Of a DNA stretch of 64,000 nucleotides, positions 50,874 through 59,802 are shown one piece after another (the stretch's first letter is position 1; each line of letters starts with the position of its first letter). Under the pieces are notes generated by a model, which was not told the origin of the DNA, ran no database searches, and was given only the letters and a program-made list of their open reading frames with translations. A program made the translations under genes and the position numbers. Source of the DNA: Paenibacillus thalictri (GTDB lineage: Bacteria; Bacillota; Bacilli; Paenibacillales; NBRC-103111); the NCBI RefSeq assembly GCF_004307995.1, contig NZ_SIRE01000018.1:156975-220974 (forward strand), in the 5' to 3' direction.

Positions 50874-52130
50874 TTACTCTCCGGACAGACGGTTCTGTTC
50901 AATATAGCCGTAATTGATGTCCACACCCAAACCGGCCTTTTGCGGAACCGTAATGAATCCTTCCTCATCCATCGGATCGACCATCTCGTTTAACCATGGA
51001 GGAGTGACGTCATAATTCAAGAAGGGGTGCAGCAGCCCACGTTCGTAGTATTCGCCGGGAATACTCATGGCCGCTATGGCGTGCACGCTTCCGATTCCGG
51101 GACTGTGGGCCTCAAGCGGAATGCCAAAAGCTTCGGCAAGATGGGCGATTTTCATAAACGGTGTCAGTCCTCCGACACCCATGACCCCCGCTCTCAGTAT
51201 GTCCGCCGCTTTATGTATGACCCATTCCGTACGGGCGTATATTTTACCCGCATGGGATTCCGGACCGATAACTGGAATGTCGAGCTGTTCGCTCAGCCAT
51301 GCATAAGAGGATACGGAATATTCGTTCATCGGCTCCTCAAACCAGTAGTAGTCCAGCTTCTCCAGCTCTTTGCCTATGGTCAGCGCCTGCTGGCGGGAAT
51401 ACGTGTGGTACGGATCAAGCATCAGCACCATATCGCTGCCTACTCTGTCCCTTACCGCACGGCAAGCCTCGATATCCCGCGCGGGGTCGGGAGTTGCCAT
51501 AATTGTCGATGGAGTCCATACCTCATCCATCCATGTGTGCAGCTTAAACGCCTTATACCCCATCTTCTTGCACGCTTCGGCGTAATCCGCAAAATCTTCA
51601 GGCGAACTAAGGCCGCCTTGATAATGGTCCCCCACCATCGTGCTGGCATAGGCCTTTACCTTCTGGCGGTGACCGCCAAGCAGCTTATACACGGGCTGAT
51701 TACTGACTTTTCCCGCCAAATCCCATAAAGCCAAATCAATCATCGCCAGCATCCGGTCCGTCAATTTCGGAAACGACCGCTGCAGCCCGGAAAGCTTGCG
51801 CCAAATCCGCTCCCGGCAAAACGGATCTTCCCCCAGCAGATGGGGGCGAACCGTCTTGAGCAGCACATCCCATGAGTTGGAGTTTACTTGAAAACTCGCT
51901 TGCTGATTCCCGCCGGACGGTGTTTGCAGCCGTTCAAACGGGTATTTATCCGTAGGTTCGAAATGCCGCTGCGAGCTGACAAATATCCCTTCCGCCCCTT
52001 CGTCCGTCACGATGCGAATAAGCGCCTCTTCGGACCATCGCCCGGGAACCGGATGCTGGTGGCCGGAAGCGTCAAATCCGTTATACGCCGGAACCTGAAA
52101 CCGCACTACCTGAAGATCGACTATTTTCAT
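50874..52130 (-). CDS. Enolase-superfamily dehydratase/racemase, copy 2
   Basis: 418 residues from ATG 52130, after GGAGGGC; the TTG at 52133 is less likely. It has the N-terminal capping domain and C-terminal barrel of the mandelate racemase/muconate cycloisomerase family. Metal ligands: Asp in LMLDPYH, Glu in WFEEPM, Glu in GPESHAG; base KLHTW and EAHSPG. It is a tandem paralogue of the gene at 52148. With a uronate-dehydrogenase-like gene upstream it may dehydrate or isomerise a sugar acid or its lactone. Confidence 0.88.
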   Translation of the reverse strand: MKIVDLQVVRFQVPAYNGFDASGHQHPVPGRWSEEALIRIVTDEGAEGIFVSSQRHFEPTDKYPFERLQTPSGGNQQASFQVNSNSWDVLLKTVRPHLLGEDPFCRERIWRKLSGLQRSFPKLTDRMLAMIDLALWDLAGKVSNQPVYKLLGGHRQKVKAYASTMVGDHYQGGLSSPEDFADYAEACKKMGYKAFKLHTWMDEVWTPSTIMATPDPARDIEACRAVRDRVGSDMVLMLDPYHTYSRQQALTIGKELEKLDYYWFEEPMNEYSVSSYAWLSEQLDIPVIGPESHAGKIYARTEWVIHKAADILRAGVMGVGGLTPFMKIAHLAEAFGIPLEAHSPGIGSVHAIAAMSIPGEYYERGLLHPFLNYDVTPPWLNEMVDPMDEEGFITVPQKAGLGVDINYGYIEQNRLSGE

Positions 52131-52147
52131 CAATAGCCCTCCTTTTT

Positions 52148-53392
52148 TTACAACCGATGCGCATCAATATAGTCAAAATTAATGTCCCACCCGAGACCCG
52201 GTTTGTCTGGCACATGAACATACCCTTCTTCATCCATATGTTCGACCGACGAATGAAGCCAAGCAGGCACATGGTCATAATTCAAAAACGGATGCAGCAT
52301 GCCGCGTTCGTAATATTCTCCCGGGATGGTCATCGCCGCCATCGCGTGCAGATTGCCCGGACCTGGGGAATGAAGCTCCAACCGCACGCCAAACGCTTCG
52401 CATAAACCGACAACTTTCATCAGCGGCGTCAAACCGCCGACGTTCATCACTCCCGCCCGGCATATGTCGCTGGCTTTTCTGACGATCCATTCCGCCCGCG
52501 AGGCGAGTTTTCCTTTGTGCACCTCGGGTCCGATCACCGGAATATCCAGACGTTCGGCCAGCCATATATAAGACGAAAGCGAATATTCGTCCATCGGCTC
52601 CTCCAGCCAGGCAAAATTCAGCTTCTCCAATTCCTTGCCCAAATAAAGCGCCTGCTCCCGGTTGTAGTAATGATAAGGGTCAAGCATCAGGTCCATGTCG
52701 TCGCCGACCCGCTCCCTAACCGCGCGGCATGCCGCGATATCCCGCTTCGGATCGGGCGATGCCGAAATCGTCGATTCCGTCCACGTCCGTTCGGCCCACG
52801 TGTGCAGCTTGAACGCCTGGTAACCTCTTTTTTTACATTCCTCGGCATAATCGGCAAAAGCCTCCGGCGTATTGAGTCCGCCTTCCAGCTGATCTCCGAT
52901 CATCGTGCTGGCATACGCTTTCACCTTCGTGCGGTGGCCGCCAAGCAGTTTATACACCGGCTGGTTAAATGCCCGGCCGGCCAAATCCCATAAAGCCAAA
53001 TCGATAAAGCAAACCAGTCTGTCCGTCAAACGTTTGCTGCTCCGCTGCATGACCCACAATTTGTTGTGAATTTTTTCACGGGCCATCGGGTCTTCCCCGA
53101 CAAGCAGCGGTTTGATCACTTTGTCAATGACGCCTTGAATCGGGTCATGTTTCGGGTCCGGCAGCGGTTTGCCGGATGACTTGCCCGATTCCAAACCCAG
53201 CAGAGCATGCCGCTCGTTTGGAATGAGCTGCTGATACGGGATATGATACCCTACCGCCCCTTCGTCCGTCATAATGCGAATCATCGGATGAGCGATATCG
53301 TGTTCGCGGCCGGGACCCTGATGGCCGTCTTTGTTGCTGCCAAGCCATGACTTGGCGTGAAATGTCACCACGTCCACATCAACGATTTTCAT
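52148..53392 (-). CDS. Enolase-superfamily dehydratase/racemase, copy 1
   Basis: 414 residues of the same family as the next gene; catalytic motifs are LMLDPYH, WLEEPM, GPEVHKG, KLHTW and ELHSPG. A difference is that this copy reads GPEVHKG where the other has GPESHAG. The ATG at 53392 follows GGAGGAAC. The gap between the two copies is 17 bases, so they are cotranscribed. Two divergent paralogues in tandem suggest either stereoisomeric substrates or a heteromer; neither is shown. Confidence 0.88.
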   Translation of the reverse strand: MKIVDVDVVTFHAKSWLGSNKDGHQGPGREHDIAHPMIRIMTDEGAVGYHIPYQQLIPNERHALLGLESGKSSGKPLPDPKHDPIQGVIDKVIKPLLVGEDPMAREKIHNKLWVMQRSSKRLTDRLVCFIDLALWDLAGRAFNQPVYKLLGGHRTKVKAYASTMIGDQLEGGLNTPEAFADYAEECKKRGYQAFKLHTWAERTWTESTISASPDPKRDIAACRAVRERVGDDMDLMLDPYHYYNREQALYLGKELEKLNFAWLEEPMDEYSLSSYIWLAERLDIPVIGPEVHKGKLASRAEWIVRKASDICRAGVMNVGGLTPLMKVVGLCEAFGVRLELHSPGPGNLHAMAAMTIPGEYYERGMLHPFLNYDHVPAWLHSSVEHMDEEGYVHVPDKPGLGWDINFDYIDAHRL

Positions 53393-53420
53393 AAGTGTTC
53401 CTCCCGTATATAAGGCTCTA

Positions 53421-53684
53421 GGAGTCTGTCCGACGGATTGATGTTGATGAATTTTTATTCAGCTGACTGTTACGACGGGAAGGGATTGCCATTCCACCGC
53501 CAATGAAAACCGTGTTTTTATTTGATTTTACCTTACGGTAAAAACACGATTTTCAAAGCGGACGTAAACTTAAGAGTTTTCCGCAGGAAAACTTGCATCG
53601 GAAGCATAAGCTACACGGCAATTCCCTTCCCTCTGTATAATCCTGAATAAATATTCACCGATTTACTTTCGTCGGACAGGCTCC
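53421..53684. mobile_element. MITE-like imperfect palindrome
   Basis: About 264 bases without a gene. The outer arms GGAGTCTGTCCGACG (53421-53435) and CGTCGGACAGGCTCC (53670-53684) match in inverted orientation with one mismatch. The arms stay similar for about 70 bases (TTTTTATTCAG and CTGAATAAATA; GGGAAGGGATTGCC and GGCAATTCCCTTCC), and an inner stem CCGTGTTTTTA/TAAAAACACG closes the centre. This looks like a miniature inverted-repeat element. Target duplication is not evident. It separates the Udh-like gene from the enolase genes. Confidence 0.6.
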
Positions 53685-53700
53685 CAGCATTCTGCGCCTC

Positions 53701-54480
53701 CTAATACACCGCCGGACGGTGTGCCCCGATGCCCCCTTGGTAGACAAGCTCGTCCGGATTAGCCTGATCCGGATCAATGTCCCCTTCGTACGCCGCACCG
53801 TCATCCTGCGGGTTATAGCCGATTAACTCTTTTAAATAAGCGATATCCCAATATTTATCGCGGTTGTTGGAGATGCCGAATAAAGTCAGGAATTTCAACT
53901 GTGCATCCGCTTCCACACAACATTTCATCAATTGGACCAAATCCCGTCTGCTGATCCAAGTTTTCAGGTGCCTTTCCGATTTGGGAGGGACTCCGAAAAA
54001 AGTGCCGATCCGCACATTGATAGACGAAATACCGCATTTATCCGAATACAAACGCCCCATTAACTCTCCGTGGCATTTCGACAGCCCGTATAAATTGCTC
54101 GGACGGTACAGCGAATCCGCATCGACGGTTTCGTCTGTAAGATAACGGCCCACGGTATGGTTGGAGCTGCCAAAAATCACTCTTCCGACTCCGCACTCCT
54201 TGGCCGCTTCATAAATATGATGCGTTCCCAAATAATTAACTTGGAACGCATCGGCCAGACTGGGATGATTCATCCGGTAAGCCATATGGATGACCGTATC
54301 GACGCCTTTCATCCAGTGCAGGCAGCTTTCGAAATCCGTCACATCCATCATTTCGATGCCAAGGCTCGGATCCGGCTGAATGTCGGTGCCGATCACTTCG
54401 TAATCCGGGTCATCTTGTAAGCCCAAATAAATGCATTTGCCAACCATTCCGGCAGCCCCGGTAATGAGTATTTTTCTCAT
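53701..54480 (-). CDS. Uronate-dehydrogenase-like NAD-dependent SDR
   Basis: 259 residues of the extended SDR fold: GAAGMVGKC (NAD), FGSSNHTVGRY, Tyr/Lys in YGLSK (catalytic pair) and RIGTFFGVPP. This pattern of SSNH, YGLSK and RIGxFF is that of uronate dehydrogenases, which oxidise hexuronates to aldarolactones with NAD. ATG 54480 follows GAGGGATT. Between this gene and the enolases is a MITE-like palindrome. The upstream neighbour is a YiaK-like reductase. If it is a Udh, the pathway is the oxidative rather than the isomerase route. Confidence 0.75.
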   Translation of the reverse strand: MRKILITGAAGMVGKCIYLGLQDDPDYEVIGTDIQPDPSLGIEMMDVTDFESCLHWMKGVDTVIHMAYRMNHPSLADAFQVNYLGTHHIYEAAKECGVGRVIFGSSNHTVGRYLTDETVDADSLYRPSNLYGLSKCHGELMGRLYSDKCGISSINVRIGTFFGVPPKSERHLKTWISRRDLVQLMKCCVEADAQLKFLTLFGISNNRDKYWDIAYLKELIGYNPQDDGAAYEGDIDPDQANPDELVYQGGIGAHRPAVY

Positions 54481-54518
54481 ACAAATCCCTCCCCGAAAAC
54501 GAAATCTAACGAAATCGC

Positions 54519-55517
54519 TTATGCGTTAAGCACCGACTGCCATATGTGCGGATCAACAGGAACCCCGTTGCGCAAATGATCGTCCCGTCTGCGCAGCGTA
54601 TCTTCGCCCGGATACCGGACGGCGCCATGATCTTGAACGGGCACGGACCTGTGCAGATCATCGACGATTTGCTCGACTTTCTCCTTCAGGATACTGCGGT
54701 CCGATAAAACCGTCGTGTCGAATGCCAGAAACACTTGAGAAACCGCTTGTTCGGCTTCATCCAAACCGACCTCGTAAGTAGAGCGGCCGCCCGACAGCAT
54801 CGTGGCGATAAGGTCCAACATAATTGACAGTCCGGAGCCTTTCCAATAACCGATCGGCAGCAGCCGCCCGCTGGCCAATATTTGATCCGGGTTGCTTGTC
54901 AAATTCCCTTCTACGTCATAACCGCCGGCCACCGGCAACTCCTCGCCGCGTGTCGAATAAGCGTTCAGATTGCCATACGAAAATTGGGACATCGCGACAT
55001 CAAGCACAATCGGGCCATTGTCCCGCGGAACGGCCAGCACGATCGGATTGTTGCCGATCTTCCGGTCTATAGCCCCCCATGGCGCCAAATTCGGCAGCGT
55101 ATTCGTCCAGCATATTCCGATACATCCCGCTTCCGCGGCCTGCCAGCCGTAGCTCCCCGCCCTCATCCAATGATTCGTGTTTTTGATCGCTACACAGCCC
55201 ATACCGTGTGTTCGCGCAAGCTCGATGGCCCGTCCCATGCTCAGATAAGCATTGATGTTCCCCGGCCCCCTGTGTCCGTCCCACCGCTCGATCGCTCCCA
55301 TGCTTTCCACTTTTTCCGGAATCGCGTGAATATCGATGAAGCCTTTGCGGATGTATTCCAGATAGACCGGAAACCGGTTGAGCCCGTGGGAATGAACCCC
55401 ATCCCTGCTGGCCTCGGCGAACAATGTGGAGGAAAGCTCCGCTCTTTCCACGGAAAATCCTTCTTTTAACAACACTCTGCGGAACTCGCCGTACAACTGT
55501 TCATAAGGTACGCGCAT
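54519..55517 (-). CDS. yiaK: YiaK-like 2,3-diketo-L-gulonate reductase (Ldh2 family)
   Basis: 332 residues from ATG 55517 after GGAGGTGCTGGG, the exact length of E. coli YiaK. Strong agreement at NHWMRAGSYGWQAAE (catalytic His), IGICWTN, PWGA, IGNNP, and GYWKGSGLSIMLDLIATMLS. YiaK reduces 2,3-diketo-L-gulonate with NADH in ascorbate/gulonate catabolism. It is in the uronate/aldarate-type locus. A longer upstream frame has no ribosome site. Confidence 0.85.
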   Translation of the reverse strand: MRVPYEQLYGEFRRVLLKEGFSVERAELSSTLFAEASRDGVHSHGLNRFPVYLEYIRKGFIDIHAIPEKVESMGAIERWDGHRGPGNINAYLSMGRAIELARTHGMGCVAIKNTNHWMRAGSYGWQAAEAGCIGICWTNTLPNLAPWGAIDRKIGNNPIVLAVPRDNGPIVLDVAMSQFSYGNLNAYSTRGEELPVAGGYDVEGNLTSNPDQILASGRLLPIGYWKGSGLSIMLDLIATMLSGGRSTYEVGLDEAEQAVSQVFLAFDTTVLSDRSILKEKVEQIVDDLHRSVPVQDHGAVRYPGEDTLRRRDDHLRNGVPVDPHIWQSVLNA

Positions 55518-55610
55518 CCCAGCACCTCCTGCTGCATGTTTGATTGCACTTCCTCGAATAGAGTTGGGCCAAGGCTTCCCTTGACCCAACCGTCATCTCT
55601 TTCTATTATA

Positions 55611-56978
55611 TTATTTCTTCAACGTCTTTAAGATGTCATTAATTAATTTCATAGAGTCGTCCGTCACTTTATTGATGTTAGCGTTCGGATACGCTACGAT
55701 TTCCACCGCATTTTCCAATACCTCGATAATTTCCCCGTTGGTCGTAGGACCGTTATCGCCGAGACCCATATTTTTCATGCCATATTCATGGCCCTTTAAC
55801 ACAACCGGATCATACAGCTTCTCGGCGCCTACGGCTTCAGCCACAGGTTTAACCGCGGAAATGGAACGGGTATCCTTCAAAATTTTATTGGCCTCAACAT
55901 CGTTTAAGAAAAAGTTAACAAACTTCACCGCTTCGTCGACATTTTTGCTCTTATTCGAAATGGCAACCACTTGCGGCGGTTTTACGATCAAAGCGGAGTT
56001 TTTAGCGCCTTCGCGAGTCGGAAGCGCAAACGGTACGAATTCGCCTTTAATCCCGTTAGTATAAGGCGATACGGTTGATGTCCAGGAGAATACCATGACG
56101 GCTTTGCCGTTGATCCATTTCGGATTCGTCTGGGCGGCATCGTTAAACACCTGCGCGTCGGATGCCGGAATCGCTACTTTATCCGTGTACAGCTTGTTGA
56201 TGTAAGTCAGCGCTTCCGCCAGGTCGTCTCTTGTAAAACCGAGTGAATAATCGTCGCCGATCATATATTTGCCTGTTTTTTGCACAATGTAACGTTTGAG
56301 CACGAACTCCACCATACTGCCGATATCCATGTTCAGCATATACGATTCGGGGTCCTTCTGATTGACCGTTTTGCCGTATTTGTAGAAGTCGTCCCATGTC
56401 CATTTCGTATCAAGCGTGGAGGGGATGCCGAATTTGTCGGCCACCGTTTTATTCATGATGCCAATCGTCGCATTGACGCCCATCGGAAGCCCGACCAGCT
56501 TATTGTTAAACACGCCGTTTTCCTTTAAAAATTGCGGGTCGATGCCGGACAAGTCGATCAAATTGTTCTTTGTGTTAAAATCGACGAAAAAGTCGGAGTT
56601 TCTTGTAAAGTCCTCCATCCACGGCGGGTTCAACTGCACGATGTCGGCAATACTGCCGCCGGCAAGACCGGTAGCGATCAATTCCCGTTCCGACTTGCCG
56701 CGATATTCCGCCTTAATCGTGACATTCGGATTTTTCTTCATGTACAAATTGATCACTTCGATCGTTGCTTTATGGCGAACTTCGTTCCCCCACCAGGAAA
56801 AACGGAGCGTAACCGGAGCTGTCGATGCCGCAGGTTGTGTGGTTTCGCTTTTCCCTGCGTCTTTGGCGGCGCCGGAACCGGAACCCGCGTTAGAGGCCGG
56901 AGCGGAGCCGGTACAGCCCGATGCAACAGCCAGCGACAAAATGCACGACAATAATGTAATTTTTCTTTTGGATATCAT
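55611..56978 (-). CDS. Solute-binding lipoprotein of the uronate locus
   Basis: About 455 residues from ATG 56978 (AAGGGGGAA upstream; the longer frame overlaps the preceding gene). Lipobox ASGC near residue 21, then a Gly/Ser/Ala-rich linker and an SBP_bac_1 fold (SWWGNEVRHKATIEVINLYMKKNPN start, PPWMEDF, GVNATIGIMNK). It pairs with the permeases at 58948 and 59799. The ligand is probably a uronate or aldarate given the neighbours. Confidence 0.88.
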   Translation of the reverse strand: MISKRKITLLSCILSLAVASGCTGSAPASNAGSGSGAAKDAGKSETTQPAASTAPVTLRFSWWGNEVRHKATIEVINLYMKKNPNVTIKAEYRGKSERELIATGLAGGSIADIVQLNPPWMEDFTRNSDFFVDFNTKNNLIDLSGIDPQFLKENGVFNNKLVGLPMGVNATIGIMNKTVADKFGIPSTLDTKWTWDDFYKYGKTVNQKDPESYMLNMDIGSMVEFVLKRYIVQKTGKYMIGDDYSLGFTRDDLAEALTYINKLYTDKVAIPASDAQVFNDAAQTNPKWINGKAVMVFSWTSTVSPYTNGIKGEFVPFALPTREGAKNSALIVKPPQVVAISNKSKNVDEAVKFVNFFLNDVEANKILKDTRSISAVKPVAEAVGAEKLYDPVVLKGHEYGMKNMGLGDNGPTTNGEIIEVLENAVEIVAYPNANINKVTDDSMKLINDILKTLKK

Positions 56979-56991
56979 GGAAAATTCCCCC

Positions 56992-58053
56992 TTAACCTCT
57001 GTCATTAAAGAGCGGCGTTATGTCCAACCTGGCGGCGATTTCCGTTAATTTGTCCACCAGACTGTCCTCCAAATCGATCGTTCCTTTGCTTAACATACCG
57101 GCTTTTCTTCGGTAAGAGCCGTGCCCTGGGATATGCACACCGGGCGCAAGCTTGTCGGCGCGATCCAGTAGCGTTGACGTCCGCTGCTTGAACGTAGCCA
57201 TATCCATCATCGTATCCGGCTTAATCACAAGCGCCGTATGCCCCCAGTGATTGTCGACGGCTTCTTCTTCCGGCGCCTGATCCATAATCCAGCCTCCGGT
57301 AAACACGCCGCTTAACACTTCTCCCAACATCGAAAGCGCATAGCCTTTGTGTCCGCCGATAGGCATTCTGGTGCCCTCCAGCATTTTGGCCGGGTCGGTC
57401 GTCGGTTGTCCGTCCGTATCGACGCCCCACCAAGGTTCCACCGGTATGCCTTTGGCCGCTCTGGCGCGAAGCTCCCCATGCGACGCATAAGCGAGGCAAG
57501 CGTCAAATACGATGGGAATATCGGCTTCTGTGCTAAAACCAAAGCCAAGCGGCAGCGAGCCCATGCAGTTTTCTTTGCGTCCTGTCGTTCCCATGTTCAT
57601 GCCGCCCTTGCACAGCAGCAAGGAAATGTAGCCTTCCTCGGCGGCCTGCTCGACGTAAGGAGCCGCCGCAAGAAAATGATTCGAATTACGGATAAAACAC
57701 ATGCCGATACCATATTCGTCGGCCAGCCGCTTCGCCCGCTCCATGGCAAAGCAGCATACCACCTCGCCGAGTCCGCGGTCGACGTCCCACGCTTCCATCG
57801 TCTTAAACGCGGTGAGCTGCTTGTACTGTGGCTTCGCGTTTACCTTCCCGCTGAGCAGTCCCGAAATCCGCGACGGCAAATCGTAAATATCGTGATGCCC
57901 TACGCCCCGCAGCGTCGCCCGCATAAACACGTCCACTGCTTTTACGCAGTCATCGCCCGGCACCCCGCAGGCCGCAACCGCATCATAAATAAACCTTTCC
58001 AGCTCGGCTAAATTGACTGTTGTCATGTTGTTTGGGATCATAGTCTCTCGCAC
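56992..58053 (-). CDS. Ldh2-family malate/lactate/sugar-acid dehydrogenase
   Basis: 353 residues from GTG 58053 after AAGGGGG; ATGs at 58041 and 58026 are alternatives. Motifs: GVGHHDIYD, NSNHFLAAAPYVEQAAEEGY (catalytic His in NHF), GGHKGYALSMLGEVLSG. It belongs to the same family as the YiaK-like protein but to another branch, so it may act on a different 2-oxoacid. It lies at the start of the catabolic part, downstream of a cre-like site, and overlaps no other gene. Confidence 0.85.
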   Translation of the reverse strand: MRETMIPNNMTTVNLAELERFIYDAVAACGVPGDDCVKAVDVFMRATLRGVGHHDIYDLPSRISGLLSGKVNAKPQYKQLTAFKTMEAWDVDRGLGEVVCCFAMERAKRLADEYGIGMCFIRNSNHFLAAAPYVEQAAEEGYISLLLCKGGMNMGTTGRKENCMGSLPLGFGFSTEADIPIVFDACLAYASHGELRARAAKGIPVEPWWGVDTDGQPTTDPAKMLEGTRMPIGGHKGYALSMLGEVLSGVFTGGWIMDQAPEEEAVDNHWGHTALVIKPDTMMDMATFKQRTSTLLDRADKLAPGVHIPGHGSYRRKAGMLSKGTIDLEDSLVDKLTEIAARLDITPLFNDRG

Positions 58054-58089
58054 GCCGGCCCCCTTCCATTATTCGCGCAACCGTTTAAT

Positions 58090-58103
58090 ATAAAGCGCTT
58101 TCT
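58090..58103. promoter_or_regulatory. cre-like CcpA site upstream of the Ldh2 gene
   Basis: ATAAAGCGCTTTCT carries the perfect core AAAGCGCTTT and matches 11 of 14 consensus positions. It lies in the 137-base gap between the regulator and the first catabolic gene, next to a possible -10 TATTAA on the minus strand. Catabolite repression of the uronate genes is inferred. Confidence 0.55.
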
Positions 58104-58190
58104 TATCAAAGAATAGCATCCCCCTACCCGAATAAACAGGCGCTCATCTTATGAAAAGGTATCAGTATCTACCCCTTTTTGCGTACGGAT

Positions 58191-58922
58191 TCACCTGTAC
58201 TCCCGCGGAGAAACGCCGTGGTATTGCTTAAATGCTCTGGAAAAATTTTTCGGATTGTTATAGCCAATTGCCGATGAGATATGATAAATTTTAAGATTAA
58301 TGTCGGCCATCATCTCTTTGGACTTAATCATCTTCATCTCGAACAAATAGTCGGAGAAGTTTTGGCCGGTTTTTTCTTTGAATATTTTCGACAAATAATT
58401 AGGGCTCATATTGACCTGCTGCGCCGCTCCCTCCAGCGAAGCGTTCTTCAACTGCTTGACCACGTAAGATTCCACAATTTCGATAATTTTATCGTAATAA
58501 CCGCCGCTTGTATCGGCCGGCTCCGCCGGTTTCGACTTGCAGCGCTCATTCAGCTCTTGCTTGATCAAAGAAAAGACGGAGACGATTTCGTCGAATTTCA
58601 CCGGCTTTAATATATAATTGCGCACGCCGTGCACAAGCCCTTGCCGGGCATATTCAAAATCGGCATAACCGCTCAGGAAAACAACGATCGGACTCAGCCC
58701 CTGCTCGCGTATGCACCGGGCCAGCTCAGTTCCCAAGAGCACCGGCATTCTGACATCGGAGAGGACAACGTCGACAGGATGATCGTACAAGTAGTCCAAA
58801 GCCGCCTGACCGTTCGGGAAACTTCCCACCACCTCAAACCCGAGTTCCGCCCAAGGGTAGTGTTTCTCCAGCCCCAATCTGATTTTCGACTCGTCGTCCA
58901 CGATAATTAACTTGTACATCAT
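58191..58922 (-). CDS. YesN-like AraC response regulator of the uronate locus
   Basis: 243 residues, a short YesN: receiver (1-120) with D56 in LSDVRMP and a C-terminal pair of HTH motifs (MSPNYLSKIFKEKTGQNFSDYL, then IGYNNPKNFSRAFKQYHG, given in part). No long middle region. It lies after the permeases. Its partner kinase is encoded at 60817-62559. Together they should sense the substrate and activate the transporter genes. Confidence 0.92.
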   Translation of the reverse strand: MMYKLIIVDDESKIRLGLEKHYPWAELGFEVVGSFPNGQAALDYLYDHPVDVVLSDVRMPVLLGTELARCIREQGLSPIVVFLSGYADFEYARQGLVHGVRNYILKPVKFDEIVSVFSLIKQELNERCKSKPAEPADTSGGYYDKIIEIVESYVVKQLKNASLEGAAQQVNMSPNYLSKIFKEKTGQNFSDYLFEMKMIKSKEMMADINLKIYHISSAIGYNNPKNFSRAFKQYHGVSPREYR

Positions 58923-58947
58923 ATCGACCCCCAGTCACCGGATATCG

Positions 58948-59802
58948 TTAGCCTTTGAGCCCTGTTGTCGCAATTCCCTCGACGAAATATCTTTGCGCGA
59001 AAAAGAAAATCAGCACAAGCGGCAGCACGGAAAGCAGTCCCATCGCCATCACCACGTTCCACTGCACGTCGGACGCGGTATCCATCGATATGCGAAGGCC
59101 AAGCGCAAGCGGATATTTCTCCACACTGTTGACATAAATCAATACATCAAAAAATTCGTTCCACGTCCACATAAACTGAAACAGCCCCGCCGAGAAAAGA
59201 GCCGGCTTCATCACAGGCAAAAGCACTTTAAACAGAATGCCTCCAGCCGAGCAGCCGTCCATCTTGGCCGATTCGTCCAGCTCACGCGGAATCCCCCGAA
59301 TGAACTGCACGAGCATAAAGATGAAAAACGGGAAGCAAGCGAACAACGCCGGAACGATAAAAGGCAAATACGTATTCAGCCAGCCCAGCGAGTTAAACAA
59401 CAAATACCGCGGAATGACGATCACCGCATTGGGCAGCATTAAGGTCGACAGCATGACGGCAAACCACAGCTTTTTGGACGGAAAATTAAATCTTGCGAAG
59501 CCGTAGGCAACCAGCGAACAAGAGATCACCGTAAACAGCACCGTAGGCACCGTCATAACAATCGTGTTCCAATAAAAATCGCTGAACCCGATTTCGGTTA
59601 GTCCGTTCCAGCCTGCTTTATAAGCGGCAAACGGGTCGGCAAAGGGAAACTTCTCCGGTAAAATGCTGCTTGAACCGAATATTTCGGCATTTTGCTTAAA
59701 GGTCGCAAACAACATCCACAAGAGAGGGTATATCATGATCAGACTGCCGATAACAAGGACGGCATGGCTGACCCAAGGAGTGACGGCTCTTCTTTTCATC
59801 AT
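58948..59802 (-). CDS. ABC transporter permease, MalG-like, uronate locus
   Basis: 284 residues, six membrane segments, with an EAA loop ELDESAKMDGCSAGGILFKVLLP (core DESAKMDGCS). It starts inside the stop region of the preceding permease by four bases (ATGA); an ATG three bases later is equally possible. AAGGAGG precedes it. Partner of the permease at 59799. Confidence 0.9.
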   Translation of the reverse strand: MMKRRAVTPWVSHAVLVIGSLIMIYPLLWMLFATFKQNAEIFGSSSILPEKFPFADPFAAYKAGWNGLTEIGFSDFYWNTIVMTVPTVLFTVISCSLVAYGFARFNFPSKKLWFAVMLSTLMLPNAVIVIPRYLLFNSLGWLNTYLPFIVPALFACFPFFIFMLVQFIRGIPRELDESAKMDGCSAGGILFKVLLPVMKPALFSAGLFQFMWTWNEFFDVLIYVNSVEKYPLALGLRISMDTASDVQWNVVMAMGLLSVLPLVLIFFFAQRYFVEGIATTGLKG

